DNA of 5,725 nt. It comes from Clostridiales bacterium. GTDB taxonomy: Bacteria > Bacillota > Clostridia > Oscillospirales > Oscillospiraceae. How positions within the stretch are numbered: position 1 is the first letter of the stretch; each line of letters begins with the position of its first letter. Location of the stretch: NCBI GenBank assembly GCA_019421525.1, contig JAHZFC010000134.1:1-5725 (forward strand). The letters run 5' to 3'. Under the pieces are notes generated by a model that ran no database searches, was not told where the DNA came from, and saw only the letters and a list, made by a program, of their open reading frames with translations. A program made the position numbers and the translations under genes. Below, in pieces: positions 5,393-5,725 of this stretch.

Positions 5393-5421
5393 TTGAATTT
5401 TTACTAAAAATTAAATATACT
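5393..5421 (+). promoter_or_regulatory. Promoter of galK
   Basis: TTGAAT (5393-5398) and TATACT (5416-5421) match the sigma-A consensus at 4/6 and 5/6 positions with an optimal 17-bp spacer. The spacer is A/T-rich and almost wholly taken up by a palindrome. This is the strongest promoter in the window by eye. Confidence 0.75.
5396..5412. promoter_or_regulatory. Putative LacI-type operator in the galK promoter
   Basis: AATTTTTA-C-TAAAAATT is a perfect 17-bp palindrome around a single central base. It overlaps the 3' half of the -35 box and most of the spacer, so a bound repressor would block RNA polymerase. Its core matches the site at the start of the regulator gene (4259-4269). Confidence 0.72.
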
Positions 5422-5440
5422 ATCTGTAACAAGGAAGGAC

Positions 5441-5450
5441 GAGGTGATCC
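5441..5450 (+). promoter_or_regulatory. Unusually long ribosome-binding site of galK
   Basis: GAGGTGATCC is complementary over ten consecutive bases to the usual 3' end of bacterial 16S rRNA. It ends 2 nt before the ATG at 5453, with GAGG about 8 nt away. It supports this start and suggests efficient translation once the promoter is derepressed. Confidence 0.65.
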
Positions 5451-5452
5451 CC

Positions 5453-5725
5453 ATGAGCTCCTGTGAAACTCTGCTGGCGGCCCTGCGCTCCGGCGGCCAT
5501 GACCAGGTCCTGGCCGGGCTGTACGCCCTGGATGGCAGCCAGGACAGCCTGGACTGGGCCAGAGCGCGGGCCATCCGGGTGGTTGAGGGCTTCCAAACCG
5601 CCTTCGACCCGGCCGGCAAAGCGGACGCGGCCCTGTTCAGCGGCCCCGGCCGCACCGAGATCGGCGGCAACCACACCGACCACCAGCACGGCCATGTGCT
5701 GTGCGGCAGCGTGGACCTGGATATG
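5453..5725 (+). CDS. galK: Galactokinase, N-terminal 91 residues (cut by window end)
   Basis: This enzyme phosphorylates alpha-D-galactose with ATP to galactose 1-phosphate, the first committed Leloir step, in the cytosol. The visible part has an N-terminal helical extension (MSSCETLLAALRSGGHDQVL) before the conserved ALFSGPGRTEIGGNHTDHQHG at residues 62-82. This is the galactokinase signature (GRTEIGxNHTDH, where E. coli-type enzymes read GRVNLIGEHTDY), followed by the GSVDLDM strand. The ~60 residues before the signature are longer than in E. coli GalK and typical of the clostridial form, which as I recall is about 430 residues. The frame is open to the edge with no stop. The galK name is used for function; the clostridial form is only distantly similar to the E. 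coli enzyme. Its own promoter, operator and strong ribosome-binding site precede it, and further galactose genes may follow outside the window. Confidence 0.92.
   Translation, partial: MSSCETLLAALRSGGHDQVLAGLYALDGSQDSLDWARARAIRVVEGFQTAFDPAGKADAALFSGPGRTEIGGNHTDHQHGHVLCGSVDLDM

Noticed and set aside
4056..5432. A 458-codon open frame on the minus strand across the LacI-type gene
   Set aside because: It is the antisense shadow of the regulator gene with repetitive G/H/Q/A composition. It also crosses the divergent promoter region.

Overview
The window looks like chromosomal DNA of a GC-rich member of the Clostridia, most likely an Oscillospiraceae-type gut anaerobe (Flavonifractor / Lawsonibacter / Pseudoflavonifractor-like). 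I infer this from the strong G/C preference at third codon positions, the type of galactokinase and BMP-family proteins present, and an intergenic cluster of short palindromes of a style I associate with these genomes. No database search was possible, so the taxonomic placement is inference.

Layout. Positions 1-393 contain no credible gene. They hold a dense mosaic of about ten short, mostly perfect palindromes plus a diverged pair of ~50-nt direct repeats. Three genes then lie on the minus strand, in transcription order: an aldose 1-epimerase (galM, 3095-4147), a 658-residue BMP-family protein with a ParB-like N-terminal part and no export signal (981-2957), and a calcineurin-like metallophosphoesterase (394-984). 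The last two overlap at the stop/start junction. On the plus strand, divergent from galM, is a LacI/GalR-family repressor gene (4287-5324). It is followed by the first 91 codons of a galactokinase gene (from 5453) that runs off the right edge.

Regulation can be read from the sequence. Divergent sigma-A-type promoters, both with 17-bp spacers and TG-extended -10 boxes, serve galM and the regulator. A third promoter (TTGAAT-N17-TATACT) precedes galK. A perfect 17-bp palindrome fills the galK promoter spacer, and its 11-bp core, with only the centre base differing, recurs at the predicted transcription start of the regulator gene. The simplest model is a local galactose regulon: the LacI-type protein represses galK (and whatever lies downstream) and itself, and is released by a sugar. 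GalM supplies alpha-galactose to GalK.

The least understood part is the BMP-like / phosphoesterase pair. The BMP-like protein looks cytosolic and joins a ParB-like 'EGNKR' segment to a nucleoside-binding-type periplasmic-binding-protein fold. The phosphoesterase reading frame appears to begin at ATA, where an ATGA stop/start overlap seems to have become ATAA through a single G-to-A change. That change keeps the upstream stop but removes the ATG.
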